NCBI GenBank assembly: GCA_002342585.1
Contig: DDQG01000008.1
Coordinates: 42,564 to 106,563, forward strand
Origin: Prevotellaceae bacterium UBA2448
GTDB lineage: Bacteria > Bacteroidota > Bacteroidia > Bacteroidales > Bacteroidaceae
Reading direction: 5' to 3'
Length of the DNA: 64,000 nucleotides
Shown here: piece after piece, positions 46,418-55,847 of the stretch
How the letters are laid out: every line of letters begins with the position of its first letter
How positions within the stretch are numbered: position 1 is the stretch's first letter
The notes under the pieces: model-generated
The model's input: the letters and a program-made list of their open reading frames with translations, nothing else
The model's database searches: none
What the model was told of the DNA's origin: nothing
Translations under genes and position numbers: made by a program

Positions 46418-47053
46418 TTATTTATGTGAATTGAAAAAGGCTTCCAATTTATGAACGGCTCTTGCCCTGTGACTGATTCCGTTCTTTGTTTCATTACCTA
46501 ATTGTGCGAAGGTATCTTCAAAACCGTCCGGCACGAAGATTGGATCATAACCGAATCCTTCTGTTCCCCGTTTCTGGTCTATAATGTTTCCACTCACGAT
46601 TCCATCAAAGTAATGCGTTTCTCCCTTGTAGAGTAGAGCGATACATGTACGGAACTGAGCTGGGGAGAGTATGCGTGCACCAGCCAAGGTACCATATTGT
46701 GGTTTGAGAGCCTCCAGACGTTCGATGAGTACATCCATATTTATGTCGTCGCGAGTTTCCGGAGTAACCTCCCTTCCGTGCATCTTAGCATATCGAGCAG
46801 AGTAGATTCCAGGTTCTCCTCCTAAAGCCTCAACCTCCATACCGGAATCGTCGGCAAAACAGTCAAGACCATAATGAGTTTTCACGTATTGTGCTTTCTG
46901 CAGTGCATTCTCTTCGAATGTAAGTCCTGTTTCAGGGATATCTACTTCGCACCCTATATCGTGTAGCGACTTTACTTCAAAGTGATTCCCCAAGATATTT
47001 CGAATCTCTTGAAGTTTATGTGCGTTATTACTTGCAAAAACTATTGTTTCCAT
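46418..47053 (-). CDS. rdgB: dITP/XTP pyrophosphatase (RdgB/HAM1)
   Basis: 211 residues. Start ETIVFASNNAHKLQEI, the FADDSGMEVEALGGEPGIYSARYA block and GFGYDPIF are the family motifs. It removes deaminated purine triphosphates. A short insertion GTLAGARILSPAQ around residue 121-133 lengthens it slightly compared with E. coli. Lies between polA and the barrel gene. Confidence 0.95.
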   Translation of the reverse strand: METIVFASNNAHKLQEIRNILGNHFEVKSLHDIGCEVDIPETGLTFEENALQKAQYVKTHYGLDCFADDSGMEVEALGGEPGIYSARYAKMHGREVTPETRDDINMDVLIERLEALKPQYGTLAGARILSPAQFRTCIALLYKGETHYFDGIVSGNIIDQKRGTEGFGYDPIFVPDGFEDTFAQLGNETKNGISHRARAVHKLEAFFNSHK

Positions 47054-47075
47054 ATCTTATTATTCACTTTTCACT

Positions 47076-47103
47076 CTAAACTTTAAACTCTAAACTCTAA
47101 ACT
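47076..47103. repeat. Four 7-bp repeats (CTAAACT)
   Basis: CTAAACT, TTAAACT, CTAAACT, CTAAACT between the rdgB start and the polA stop; on the coding strand AGTTTAG. Confidence 0.85.
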
Positions 47104-47107
47104 ATCA

Positions 47108-49951
47108 CTAGTGTGCTTCCAACCAATTTTTCCCCCATCCACAATCTACGATTAGTGGTACGGAGAGTTGTGTAGCATTTTCCATTTCTGTGCGAACAAT
47201 TTGTTCTATGATATCTTTCTCTTCTGGTACTACGCTGAAATTCAATTCGTCGTGTACTTGAAGAATCATCTTACTGCGTAGTCCTTCTTCCTGCAGTCGT
47301 TTGTCGATACGAATCATAGCAATCTTTATGATGTCGGCAGCTGTTCCTTGAATTGGTGCATTTATAGCGTTTCGTTCTGCGTATCCACGAACTACGGCAT
47401 TGTGTTCGTCTATGCCGTTTACCTGACATTGGCGACCGAAGAGAGTTTCTGTGTATTTCAGTTTTCGAGCCTTCTCCACCGATTCCTCCATATAGGTTTT
47501 TACTCCCGGATATGTCTGGAAATATTCGTCGATAAGATTCTTTGCTTCCGTTCGACTCACTTCCATTCGTTCTGCCAGTCCGAAGGCTGAGATACCATAT
47601 ATTATACCGAAATTGGCGGTTTTTGCTTTGCGTCGCATATCACTTGTGACGTCCTCGATTGGACATTTGAATATCTTGGCAGCTGTAGCCTGGTGAATGT
47701 CGTGTCCTGAATTAAAATCATCAATCATCGTTTTGTCTCCACTCATATGAGCCATAAGTCGCAGTTCTATCTGGCTGTAGTCGGCAGAGAAGAACAGTTC
47801 CCCTTCATCAGGAATGAATGCTTTTCTTACCTCCTTGCCGTTTTCGTCTCGAATAGGTATATTCTGCAGGTTTGGGTTGCTTGATGACAATCGACCTGTG
47901 GATGTGACAGCCTGGTTGTAGGAAGTGTGTATATGACCCGTTCTTGGATTGATAAGAAGTGGTAATGCGTCAATATATGTGCTTAAAAGCTTCTTATAGC
48001 CTCTGTAATCGAGAATCATACCCACAACCTTGTGCTTGCCCTTCAGAGCTTGTAAAGTTGCCTCATCGGTCACATATTGGCCTTTTTTAGTCTTCTTAGC
48101 TTTGTCAACCAGTTTCAGTTTGTCGAACAACAGTTCTCCAATCTGTTTTGGAGATGATATATTCAGTTCGGTTCCTGCTATGTCATGTATCTCACGTTCT
48201 ATCTCCAACATCTTCTCTGTAAAGAGTGCTGATGTTTCTTTCAGGGCAGTTGTATCGATTCGTGCTCCATACATTTCCATTCGCATGAGAACTCGCACGA
48301 GAGGCATTTCTATGTCTTCAAACAACTCAGTAAGTCTGCGCTGTTCCAATTCCTTTTCAAGGATATGTTTCAGTTTGAGAGTTACGTCTGCATCTTCTGC
48401 TGCGTAGTTAACAACTTCTGACGGACTAACTTCCCGCATTGTTTTCTGTTGTCTGCCACTACCTACCACATCTTCGTAGTGGATAGTTTTGTATTTAAGA
48501 TATGCTTCTGCCAGACTGTCCATCTTATGAGGTCGTTCTGAGTAGAGCACATAATCGGCAATCATCGTATCGAAAAGTGGTCCTCCGACTGTTATGTCGT
48601 AATGAGACAACACTATCATGTCGTACTTGATGTTATGTCCAATCTTCAGAATGAATTCGCTGGCATATGCCTGTTCGAATATTTTGAGAATGCTGATAGC
48701 TTCAGAACGTTCTGCTGGTATCGGAACATAATATCCTTCGTTTTCTGTGATAGAAAAACTCAACCCTACCAGTTCTGCCTTCATAGGGTCAACAGTTTTG
48801 TCATTTTTATCCCATGAAGCGGTCTCTGTATCTAACGCGAATTCTTTTGCCGACAAAAGTTTTGCTGCTAAATTCTTCATTTCTTCCTCGCTATCAACCA
48901 ATTGGTATTTAGCACCTATGGTTTTATAGTCGCTGAGAATCGAATTATTTGAATCTTCCGAACCGTTGTCCGCAAATAAGTCAAGGATTTGGGGTTGTGA
49001 TTTGCCTTTAGTTGGACTAGGTGTTGCAGCAAACATATCCAACTGACCATTTTTATTTTTTGGGGGTAGGATAGGGGAGTGAGCCTTTTCTTTTCCTTTG
49101 ATGAGTGAGCGCAGTTCGTGTTCTTCAAACAGAGCTTGCAAATTTTCGTAATTTGGTTCCTGTCGTTTCAGCGCATCGAGGTCGAGAGTCAGTCCTGGCA
49201 CATCTGTTTTTATGGTGGCAAGGAAATGACTCATCTTGATATCATCAACATGGTTTTCTACTTTAGTTCGAATAGCCCCTTTCAATTTATCTATATTTGC
49301 AAGCAGTCCATCGATACTTCCAAACTCCGTAATCAGTTTTACGGCAGTCTTCTCACCCACACCAGGACAACCAGGGAAGTTATCCGACGAGTCTCCCATA
49401 AGTCCTAAGAGGTCAATGACCTGTGTCGTACTCTGTATGCCGTATTTCTGTTTTATGTCCTCTTCATCTAAGATATCATAACCTCCATCATGACGTGGTT
49501 TATACATGCGCACATTGCCTTTGACCAATTGTCCATAGTCCTTATCCGGAGTCATCATGTAGGTTTCCAGATCATCAATGTCTTTTGCCTGAGTTGCTAA
49601 TGTACCGATGACATCATCGGCTTCATACCCTTCGCATCCTAATACAGGTATGTTGTATGCAGCCAGTACCTCCTTGATGACTGGAACAGCAAATTTTATT
49701 CCGTCGGGAGTTTCCTCTCTTTGAGCCTTGTATTCTGGAAATGCCTCATGACGGAATGTAGGACCATGCACGTCAAAGGCAACACCGATGAAATCAGGAT
49801 TTTCTTTTTTCAGAACCTCCTCCAGTGTTTTTACAAATCCGAAGATGGCGGAGGTGTTGTTTCCCTTGCTATTTATCAGGGGCCTGTTTATGAAACCATA
49901 ATAGGCACGATAAATCAAAGCGTAGGCATCAAGTAGGAATAGTTTTTTCAT
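47108..49951 (-). CDS. polA: DNA polymerase I
   Basis: 947 residues. Three domains: 5' nuclease (1 to about 290, with YEADDVIGTLA and GDSSDNFPG), a 3'-5' exonuclease with the metal motif LDTET near 380, and the polymerase with SADYSQIELR, RRKAKTANFGIIYG and the palm motif QVHDEL near 900. The proofreading site is thus intact, unlike in many Gram-positive Pol I. It fills gaps in repair and removes RNA primers. Confidence 0.98.
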   Translation of the reverse strand: MKKLFLLDAYALIYRAYYGFINRPLINSKGNNTSAIFGFVKTLEEVLKKENPDFIGVAFDVHGPTFRHEAFPEYKAQREETPDGIKFAVPVIKEVLAAYNIPVLGCEGYEADDVIGTLATQAKDIDDLETYMMTPDKDYGQLVKGNVRMYKPRHDGGYDILDEEDIKQKYGIQSTTQVIDLLGLMGDSSDNFPGCPGVGEKTAVKLITEFGSIDGLLANIDKLKGAIRTKVENHVDDIKMSHFLATIKTDVPGLTLDLDALKRQEPNYENLQALFEEHELRSLIKGKEKAHSPILPPKNKNGQLDMFAATPSPTKGKSQPQILDLFADNGSEDSNNSILSDYKTIGAKYQLVDSEEEMKNLAAKLLSAKEFALDTETASWDKNDKTVDPMKAELVGLSFSITENEGYYVPIPAERSEAISILKIFEQAYASEFILKIGHNIKYDMIVLSHYDITVGGPLFDTMIADYVLYSERPHKMDSLAEAYLKYKTIHYEDVVGSGRQQKTMREVSPSEVVNYAAEDADVTLKLKHILEKELEQRRLTELFEDIEMPLVRVLMRMEMYGARIDTTALKETSALFTEKMLEIEREIHDIAGTELNISSPKQIGELLFDKLKLVDKAKKTKKGQYVTDEATLQALKGKHKVVGMILDYRGYKKLLSTYIDALPLLINPRTGHIHTSYNQAVTSTGRLSSSNPNLQNIPIRDENGKEVRKAFIPDEGELFFSADYSQIELRLMAHMSGDKTMIDDFNSGHDIHQATAAKIFKCPIEDVTSDMRRKAKTANFGIIYGISAFGLAERMEVSRTEAKNLIDEYFQTYPGVKTYMEESVEKARKLKYTETLFGRQCQVNGIDEHNAVVRGYAERNAINAPIQGTAADIIKIAMIRIDKRLQEEGLRSKMILQVHDELNFSVVPEEKDIIEQIVRTEMENATQLSVPLIVDCGWGKNWLEAH

Positions 49952-49970
49952 TTCTTATGCGTTAGTGTGG

Positions 49971-49978
49971 CAAAAATA
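49971..49978 (-). promoter_or_regulatory. Candidate -7 box for polA
   Basis: Minus-strand TATTTTTG, 20 bases before the polA ATG. A TTTG lies only 16 bases further upstream, so spacing is short. Confidence 0.4.
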
Positions 49979-50034
49979 CACACTTTTTTCTAAACAAAGA
50001 GCATTTACCTTCATCTTTTTATAAAAGATAAGTG

Positions 50035-50042
50035 TATCTTTG
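50035..50042 (+). promoter_or_regulatory. -7 box of the hypothetical secreted-protein gene
   Basis: TATCTTTG, exact match, 25 bases before the ATG at 50068. Divergent from polA. Confidence 0.55.
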
Positions 50043-50067
50043 CGCCCACAATTTGTGATAAGACAAA

Positions 50068-50895
50068 ATGATGGATGTTATAATTCGCAACATATTATTC
50101 CTTACGTTATTGCTCTGTTGCCTTACGGCATCTGCTCAAGATTCCGATGGAATTACTAAGACAGTACAATTGCCTGAGACAGTTGTACTGGCAGAGGGAA
50201 TGACCTTCGAAGAGTACTTGATAAAGAATGTGCTGGATAATGCAAAACCTCTGAAGAAACGTGTTGATGCATTGGACTATACTGTCAGGTGTCAACTCGA
50301 GAAAGATATAGACTTGAAGAAGATTCCTCATCGTCGCACCCTTACCTTTTTTGCCCGTCTTGCCGGATATGGAAAGATAGTATCTGCACTCATGCAGCAT
50401 AAGCATTTCGGTATTACTATGACTGAGGACATTAGTTTTCGGAAGGGGAAGATAGCAACTTCAAATGCACGTATGGTGGAGATGTTGCAACCACTAACAC
50501 AGAAACAGATAAAATCCTTCTTAAAGCACGATGGAATGATGAGTGTCAACGTGTATGATAAGTTTTACGACAAGGTTCGCGATAAGGCTAAGGATTTGCA
50601 GAAGAAATACAAGAAGAAGCAACAGACTGGTATGAAGTGTGTGGGTAGTTACGTGGCTGATAATCGCACCATGTACATTGTCAAACTTGATAGTATGGAG
50701 GTGCATATTGCTGAAGGCTGTTGGCAGATTTCAAGCATCAGTTATAATGAGGGTCAAAACAATATGCAATATAAGTTTAGCGAGATAAAACCAAATCTTT
50801 ATCTTCTGACATCAGGACGTGCGAAGTTCTATCTTGACAAAAAGAAATGGCCTAAAGGTTTCGTTTCCATGAAGATGAATTACACCTATCATTAA
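50068..50895 (+). CDS. Hypothetical secreted protein
   Basis: 275 residues with a signal peptide ending near ASAQ (residue 24). The remainder is mixed alpha/beta, lysine-rich, with a repeated pattern of LEKD, KDLQKKYKKKQQ and short strands towards the end (KPNLYLLTSGRAKFYLDKKKW). No family is recognised. Genes of this sort are common single secreted proteins in Prevotella. It stands alone between divergent polA and a prenyl synthase with its own promoter. Confidence 0.65.
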   Translation: MMDVIIRNILFLTLLLCCLTASAQDSDGITKTVQLPETVVLAEGMTFEEYLIKNVLDNAKPLKKRVDALDYTVRCQLEKDIDLKKIPHRRTLTFFARLAGYGKIVSALMQHKHFGITMTEDISFRKGKIATSNARMVEMLQPLTQKQIKSFLKHDGMMSVNVYDKFYDKVRDKAKDLQKKYKKKQQTGMKCVGSYVADNRTMYIVKLDSMEVHIAEGCWQISSISYNEGQNNMQYKFSEIKPNLYLLTSGRAKFYLDKKKWPKGFVSMKMNYTYH

Positions 50896-50904
50896 CCCGC
50901 TGAT

Positions 50905-50934
50905 AGATTTTTCCTTATAAAAGTAGAAAAATCT
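50905..50934 (+). terminator. AT-rich hairpin after the hypothetical gene
   Basis: AGATTTTTC / GAAAAATCT, 9-bp stem with a 12-base loop, 10 bases after the stop. No T-run follows, so it is a weak terminator candidate. Confidence 0.35.
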
Positions 50935-50946
50935 CACTATAATGCT

Positions 50947-50954
50947 TACCTTTG
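50947..50954 (+). promoter_or_regulatory. -7 box of the prenyl diphosphate synthase gene
   Basis: TACCTTTG, exact match, 18 bases before ATG 50973; -33 not evident. Confidence 0.55.
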
Positions 50955-50972
50955 CACTGATTTCGATTGTTT

Positions 50973-51947
50973 ATGGATGCATTGCAACAGATAAGAAGCG
51001 CTATTGAAACTGAAATGTCGGATTTCATCCAGACATGGAATCAGTGTATGCATTCTGATAATGCGCTTCTTCAGGAAGTACTTAACCACGTATCCAGTCG
51101 TAGTGGTAAGATGATGCGTCCTATGCTGACCCTGCTTTCTGCAAAACTGTGTGGTGGTGTATGCCAAGACACTTTATATAGTGCTGTAGCATTGGAACTG
51201 ATGCATACGGCTACTCTTATTCACGATGATGTGGTAGATGAGAGTGAGGAACGCCGCGGATTGACATCAGTAAACAAAACCTATGATAATAAGATTGCTG
51301 TCTTGGTAGGTGATTTCATTCTTGCACTTTCCATCGAAAATGTGTCTAAGGTAACAAATAACAGGTTTTCGTCTATCGTAGCTGCTACTACTCAGGAACT
51401 TGCTAGCGGCGAACTCCTGCAATTGAAATCTGTGCATAATCAAGAAATCAGCGAGGAGGTTTATTTCCGTATTATACACCAGAAGACAGCATCGCTTTTT
51501 GCTGCTTGTGCTCAGGCTGGAGCAGTGTCTGCGACAAACGATGAGAATTTGATTCAGCGCCTTAGTAAGTTCGGAGAAACCCTCGGACTTTGTTTTCAGA
51601 TTCGCGATGATATCTTCGATTATTCGCAATCTACCGAAATCGGAAAACCTACAGGTAATGATATGAAAGAAGGCAAGCTTACTCTGCCTGCCATCTTTGT
51701 TTTGAAGTCCTATAATAATGCTGAAATGCTTCGTATCGCAAAGGCTGTGAAGAATCTCTCAGCTACTGAGTCGGAAATAAACCAACTCATCGATTATACC
51801 TTGCAAAACGGCGGAATTGAATATGCCGAAAAACGCATGTTCCAATTGGCCGATGAGGCTAAGGACTTATTGTCTGTTTTTCCTGATTCCACCGTGAAAT
51901 CGGCTCTTCTTTCTTACGTCGATTATGTAGCTCGACGCACCCTCTGA
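50973..51947 (+). CDS. Polyprenyl diphosphate synthase (long-chain, trans)
   Basis: 324 residues from ATG 50973 (MDALQQIRSAI); an upstream in-frame TTG overlaps the start of transcription and is not used. First aspartate-rich motif HDDVVDESEERRG (near 84-96) and second FQIRDDIFDY; chain-length residues before the first motif fit a long-chain enzyme such as octaprenyl/solanesyl synthase for menaquinone side chains. Converges on deoC with no base between the two stops. Confidence 0.9.
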   Translation: MDALQQIRSAIETEMSDFIQTWNQCMHSDNALLQEVLNHVSSRSGKMMRPMLTLLSAKLCGGVCQDTLYSAVALELMHTATLIHDDVVDESEERRGLTSVNKTYDNKIAVLVGDFILALSIENVSKVTNNRFSSIVAATTQELASGELLQLKSVHNQEISEEVYFRIIHQKTASLFAACAQAGAVSATNDENLIQRLSKFGETLGLCFQIRDDIFDYSQSTEIGKPTGNDMKEGKLTLPAIFVLKSYNNAEMLRIAKAVKNLSATESEINQLIDYTLQNGGIEYAEKRMFQLADEAKDLLSVFPDSTVKSALLSYVDYVARRTL

Positions 51948-52835
51948 TTAGAAGAACTTCACTTCCTTATCCAGAATCTCACCAAGCAATTTGTTTGCCA
52001 GCGAACTGGTTCCTAAACGAAGCCATTTATTTGTAAGCCATTTTTCGCCTAGAACCTCTTTTACTATCGTATAGTATGTGAGGGCATCCTTCACCGTTTT
52101 CATGCCTCCAGCGGGCTTAAATCCAATCTGTATGCCAGTCTGGTCGTAGTATTCCTTAATGGCTTGACACATAACGTATGCAGCCTCTGGTGTAGCAGCT
52201 GGTTCCAGTTTGCCTGTAGAAGTCTTTATGTAGTCTGCTCCGGCATACATAGCAAGGATACTTGCTTTCTTAATGTTGCTCGCCGATCCAAGACAACCAG
52301 TTTCAAGAATCACCTTCATATTCTTATCCCCACAGATTGCTTTCAGTTCTGCGATGTCGTCACACATTCCTTCGTAGTCTTCAGCGAGGAACTTACCCAC
52401 AGGCATCACAATATCTATTTCTGTAGCTCCGTCTTTAATGGCGAGAGCTGTCTCTGCGATCTTCACCTCCAGGAAGGTCTGACTTGATGGAAAACTACCA
52501 CTGACACAAGCTATTTCGATATTATCATTCTCCAAACACTCATAACAGATCTTTGCGAAGTTTGGATATACGCAAACTGTAGCTACATGTCCCAAATCAG
52601 AATGCTCTCGGTCAAAACGATTCACATTCTCAACGAAACGGAGTACGCTGTCTTCACTGTCAGTAGTCTTTAACGTTGTGAGTTCCACCGAATTAAAGAG
52701 AAACTTCTTCACTTCCTTAGTGTTATTTTCCTCCAAATGCTTAGCAAGCAAATTCTCTACCTCTTTGGCAATAGCCTTATCGTCCAAGTCGCAGTTATAT
52801 CGACTCAACGCCTGTTCATATTTGTTATTTTCCAT
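51948..52835 (-). CDS. deoC: Deoxyribose-phosphate aldolase
   Basis: 295 residues, slightly longer than E. coli DeoC. The Schiff-base lysine lies in IKTSTGK and the second lysine in GFKPAGGM; the DIVMPVGKF and EIACVSGSFP strands are also typical. It splits 2-deoxyribose-5-phosphate into acetaldehyde and glyceraldehyde-3-phosphate. An N-terminal helical extension (1-45) precedes the barrel. Confidence 0.95.
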   Translation of the reverse strand: MENNKYEQALSRYNCDLDDKAIAKEVENLLAKHLEENNTKEVKKFLFNSVELTTLKTTDSEDSVLRFVENVNRFDREHSDLGHVATVCVYPNFAKICYECLENDNIEIACVSGSFPSSQTFLEVKIAETALAIKDGATEIDIVMPVGKFLAEDYEGMCDDIAELKAICGDKNMKVILETGCLGSASNIKKASILAMYAGADYIKTSTGKLEPAATPEAAYVMCQAIKEYYDQTGIQIGFKPAGGMKTVKDALTYYTIVKEVLGEKWLTNKWLRLGTSSLANKLLGEILDKEVKFF

Positions 52836-52865
52836 ATATCTCTAAACTATTATCTATTATCTATA

Positions 52866-52897
52866 AACTTTCAACTTTCAACTTTCAACTTTCAACT
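52866..52897. repeat. 4.5 copies of a 7-bp repeat (AACTTTC)
   Basis: AACTTTC repeated four times plus AACT, preceded by TATTATC repeats (52849-52863). Sits between deoC start and dtd stop; coding-strand unit AGTTGAA. Confidence 0.88.
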
Positions 52898-52903
52898 AAA
52901 TCC

Positions 52904-53356
52904 CTACTCCCTGTTCTTCGTATCCATACATATAGTCACAGGACCGTCGTTTACCAGTGCTACCTTCATATAAGCACCAAATTCTCCGGTCTGAACAGGC
53001 TTGCCTATTTGTTCCGACAGAACCTTCACAAAACGCTCGTAAAGCGGTATTGTGATGTCATGACTGCCAGCTCTCAGATAACTTGGTCTGTTACCTTTTT
53101 TATACGAAGCCCACAGGGTGAATTGTGAAACGACTATTATGTCGCCTCCTATGTCGAGTATTGACTTGTTCATCACTCCGTTTTCATCGTCAAATACTCT
53201 TAACAGAGCTATCTTTTTTGCCAACCATTGTATGTCCTCCTCGGTGTCTGCGTTTTCGCATCCCAACAGTACGACATACCCCTGTTCGATAGCTGATTTT
53301 GTCTTTTCGTCTATAGTTACAGATGCCTGCAACACTCTTTGTATTACTGCTCTCAT
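52904..53356 (-). CDS. dtd: D-aminoacyl-tRNA deacylase
   Basis: 150 residues from ATG 53356 (MRAVIQRVLQASV), the classical family start; codons upstream overlap the uvrC stop. The cross-subunit active-site motifs SQFTL and GPVT are present. It hydrolyses D-aminoacyl-tRNAs and glycyl-tRNA(Ala). The -7 box ends only 4 bases upstream of the ATG, so a leaderless mRNA is possible. Confidence 0.95.
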   Translation of the reverse strand: MRAVIQRVLQASVTIDEKTKSAIEQGYVVLLGCENADTEEDIQWLAKKIALLRVFDDENGVMNKSILDIGGDIIVVSQFTLWASYKKGNRPSYLRAGSHDITIPLYERFVKVLSEQIGKPVQTGEFGAYMKVALVNDGPVTICMDTKNRE

Positions 53357-53360
53357 GCCA

Positions 53361-53368
53361 CAAAGGTA
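53361..53368 (-). promoter_or_regulatory. -7 box overlapping the dtd start region
   Basis: Minus-strand TACCTTTG directly ahead of the dtd ATG, between it and the uvrC stop; transcription starting 5-8 bases downstream would begin at or inside the start codon. Confidence 0.4.
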
Positions 53369-53378
53369 CGTTTTTTTA

Positions 53379-55199
53379 TTATTCCGCACTAAAGGCAGTG
53401 ATAAGAATTTTAGCTTTTGCCTTTCCTATCACGTTTGCCAGTTGTTCTTCGTTTGCTTCTTTTATGCGTTTCAGACTCTTGAATTCGCGCAGCAGCAACT
53501 TCTTGCTTTCCGGCCCTATTCCCTTAATAGTGTCCAGTTCGCTCTTTGTCTGTTCCTTGCTGCGTTTATCTCGGTGGAAGGTGATAGCATATCGATGCAC
53601 TTCGTCCTGCAGTCTGGTGAGGAATTTGAATAGGGGAGAATCTATCTCCACACCGATGGTTTTCTGCGGAAATCCAAACAGTAGTTCGTTGGTGCGGTGT
53701 TGACTGTTTTTTGCCAATCCGGCGATAGGGATATGCAGATGCAGTTCATCTTCTATAGCTTTGCGTACTATCTCCATTTGTCCCTTTCCACCGTCACAGA
53801 CTATCAGGTCTGGCAGTTCTGTTCCTTCGTTTATAGCCCTCTGGTATTTTCTCAAAACCACCTCATGCATCGATGCGTAGTCGTCTGGTCCTTCTACGGT
53901 TTTTATATTGAATTTTCTGTATTCCGAACGTGCCGGTTTTGCCTGTTTGAACACAACACAACCTGCCACTGCACTGGTGCCTGAGATGTTAGAATTATCG
54001 AATAATTCTATGCGCATAGGTAGCTTTTCCAAACCCAGTTTCCGTTGCAGTTCTTTCAGGATATTTGTGCTTCGTTGTTCAGGGTTAAGTTTTTCTGCCT
54101 GTTTCAAACTGTCTATGCGATATTGTCTTACATTCATCTTCGACAGTTCCAGCAAATGCCGTTTATCTCCTCTCTCCGGAACGGTAAATGTGATGCCGTT
54201 CATTTCTAGGTCGATAGGGAAAGGAATGACAATATCTTTAGCAGTACTTTTGTATCGCTGTCGCATCTCGATGATGCCAAGTGTCAGCATGTCTTCCATC
54301 GACTCGTCCACACGTTTTTTGTACTCAAATGTGAAAGCTTGATTTATGCTTCCGTTGGTTACGTGCAGGTAGTTTATGAAACAGCTTTTTTCTTCGTCGT
54401 CTATCGAGAAAACATCGATATTATTATATGAGAAAGATACTACTTCCGACTTTTCGCAGAACTCCAAAGCAAGGTCATATCGTTTCTTGATTTCCATTGC
54501 CTCCTCAAACTTCATTTCCTCCGAAAGTTGTTGCATGTCGCGCAACATCTTGTCACACAGAATACGCGTATTTCCTTTCAGAATTTCCTTCACTTCCTCT
54601 ACCTCCTGCATGTAGTTCTCCCTTGTTTGTTTTGCCACACAAGGAGCCTTGCAGTTCTTTATATGGTATTCCAGACAAGTCTGATACTTCTGCTTTTCTA
54701 TACCTTCAGGAGTAATAACCAATCGGCACCGACGTATCTTGTACATCTTATTGATTAGTTCAAGGATATTATTCAGGGTGGCAATATGTGAGAACGGTCC
54801 GAAATAGGTACCTGCTCCTTTGATGATTTTTCTTGTCTTGAACACTCTCGGAAAATACTCATTTGTCACACAAACCGAAGGGTATGTTTTACCATCCTTC
54901 AACAAAATATTATACCTCGGTTTGTATTTCTTTATCAGGTTGTTTTCCAACAAAAGTGCATCTTCGTCCGTTGGAACGACAATGTATTTTATGTCTTCAA
55001 TCTTCGAAACAAGAATCTCCGTTTTTCGTCTGTCCACAGTTTTGAGGAAGTAAGACGAAACCCTGTTTTTCAGGTTTTTAGCCTTGCCTACATAGATGAT
55101 TTTCCCGCTGCTATCAAGATACTGATAACAGCCTGGCGACGTGGGTAGTGCTGCCACTATAGTCTTCAATCTGGTTAGTCTTTCTTCCTTTTTTTTCAT
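53379..55199 (-). CDS. uvrC: Excinuclease ABC subunit C
   Basis: 606 residues. GIY-YIG nuclease (about 16-93: PGCYQYLDSSGKIIYVGKA), UVR motif near 200-235, and the C-terminal RNase H-like domain with the ELFDNSNISGT block and helix-hairpin-helix end (IKGIGPESKKLLLREF). It makes both incisions in nucleotide-excision repair. A palindromic parS site lies just upstream of its start. Confidence 0.97.
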   Translation of the reverse strand: MKKKEERLTRLKTIVAALPTSPGCYQYLDSSGKIIYVGKAKNLKNRVSSYFLKTVDRRKTEILVSKIEDIKYIVVPTDEDALLLENNLIKKYKPRYNILLKDGKTYPSVCVTNEYFPRVFKTRKIIKGAGTYFGPFSHIATLNNILELINKMYKIRRCRLVITPEGIEKQKYQTCLEYHIKNCKAPCVAKQTRENYMQEVEEVKEILKGNTRILCDKMLRDMQQLSEEMKFEEAMEIKKRYDLALEFCEKSEVVSFSYNNIDVFSIDDEEKSCFINYLHVTNGSINQAFTFEYKKRVDESMEDMLTLGIIEMRQRYKSTAKDIVIPFPIDLEMNGITFTVPERGDKRHLLELSKMNVRQYRIDSLKQAEKLNPEQRSTNILKELQRKLGLEKLPMRIELFDNSNISGTSAVAGCVVFKQAKPARSEYRKFNIKTVEGPDDYASMHEVVLRKYQRAINEGTELPDLIVCDGGKGQMEIVRKAIEDELHLHIPIAGLAKNSQHRTNELLFGFPQKTIGVEIDSPLFKFLTRLQDEVHRYAITFHRDKRSKEQTKSELDTIKGIGPESKKLLLREFKSLKRIKEANEEQLANVIGKAKAKILITAFSAE

Positions 55200-55212
55200 G
55201 AATGGAAATTAA

Positions 55213-55228
55213 TGTTCCACGTGGAACA
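55213..55228. promoter_or_regulatory. parS site (perfect palindrome TGTTCCACGTGGAACA)
   Basis: A 16-bp palindrome that matches the conserved bacterial parS consensus TGTTnCACGTGnAACA fully. Located in the 72-bp gap between uvrC and apt. ParB binds such sites to load the partition complex; they cluster near oriC. Confidence 0.85.
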
Positions 55229-55271
55229 ATTTTGTTTGAGTTGTAAGTGCAACCGCTAATAATGTGTACTT

Positions 55272-55802
55272 TTAAATAGTTATAAGTGTAGTATATTCTA
55301 TGTCGTCACCAATGTTTTCTCTACCATGCAGACCTTCGTCTCTTATCTCAATAAGGAAGTTCATATAGCATTTCTTTGGCTTCATTTTTTTTACGAGTTT
55401 CCATGCAGCTATTATGCTTCCACCAGTTGCAAGAAGGTCATCGTGCAACAGTACTACGTCATCAGGTTCTATTGCATCGAGGTGTATTTCTATGCTATCT
55501 ACGCCGTATTCTTTTGTAAATGTTTCTTTGATTGTGGTTGCGGGCAGTTTTCCTGGTTTGCGTGCCATAACAAATCCTGCACCCAATCTGCGTGCTATAA
55601 TTGATCCCATTATATATCCACGGGTTTCCAGTCCTACGACTTTAGTGATACCCTTGTCTTTGTATAATTCATAGAGTTCTTCTTCCATGATTTCAAGGCA
55701 TTTTGCATCCTTGAAAAGGGTGGTTACATCGCGGAAATTGATTCCTTCTTTTGGAAAGTCTGGAATGGAGCGAAGGTGTTCCAATAAGTACGGATTGTTC
55801 AT
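55272..55802 (-). CDS. apt: Adenine phosphoribosyltransferase
   Basis: 176 residues. PRPP loop VVLLHDDLLATGGS (about 115-128), the GLETRGYIMG and ARKPGKLP blocks are all family hallmarks. It salvages adenine to AMP. Lies between mnmG (170-bp gap with repeats) and uvrC. Confidence 0.97.
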   Translation of the reverse strand: MNNPYLLEHLRSIPDFPKEGINFRDVTTLFKDAKCLEIMEEELYELYKDKGITKVVGLETRGYIMGSIIARRLGAGFVMARKPGKLPATTIKETFTKEYGVDSIEIHLDAIEPDDVVLLHDDLLATGGSIIAAWKLVKKMKPKKCYMNFLIEIRDEGLHGRENIGDDIEYTTLITI

Positions 55803-55847
55803 AATATTATTGTATTAAAGTTTTCACGTTTCATAAGCCTTATCTTT

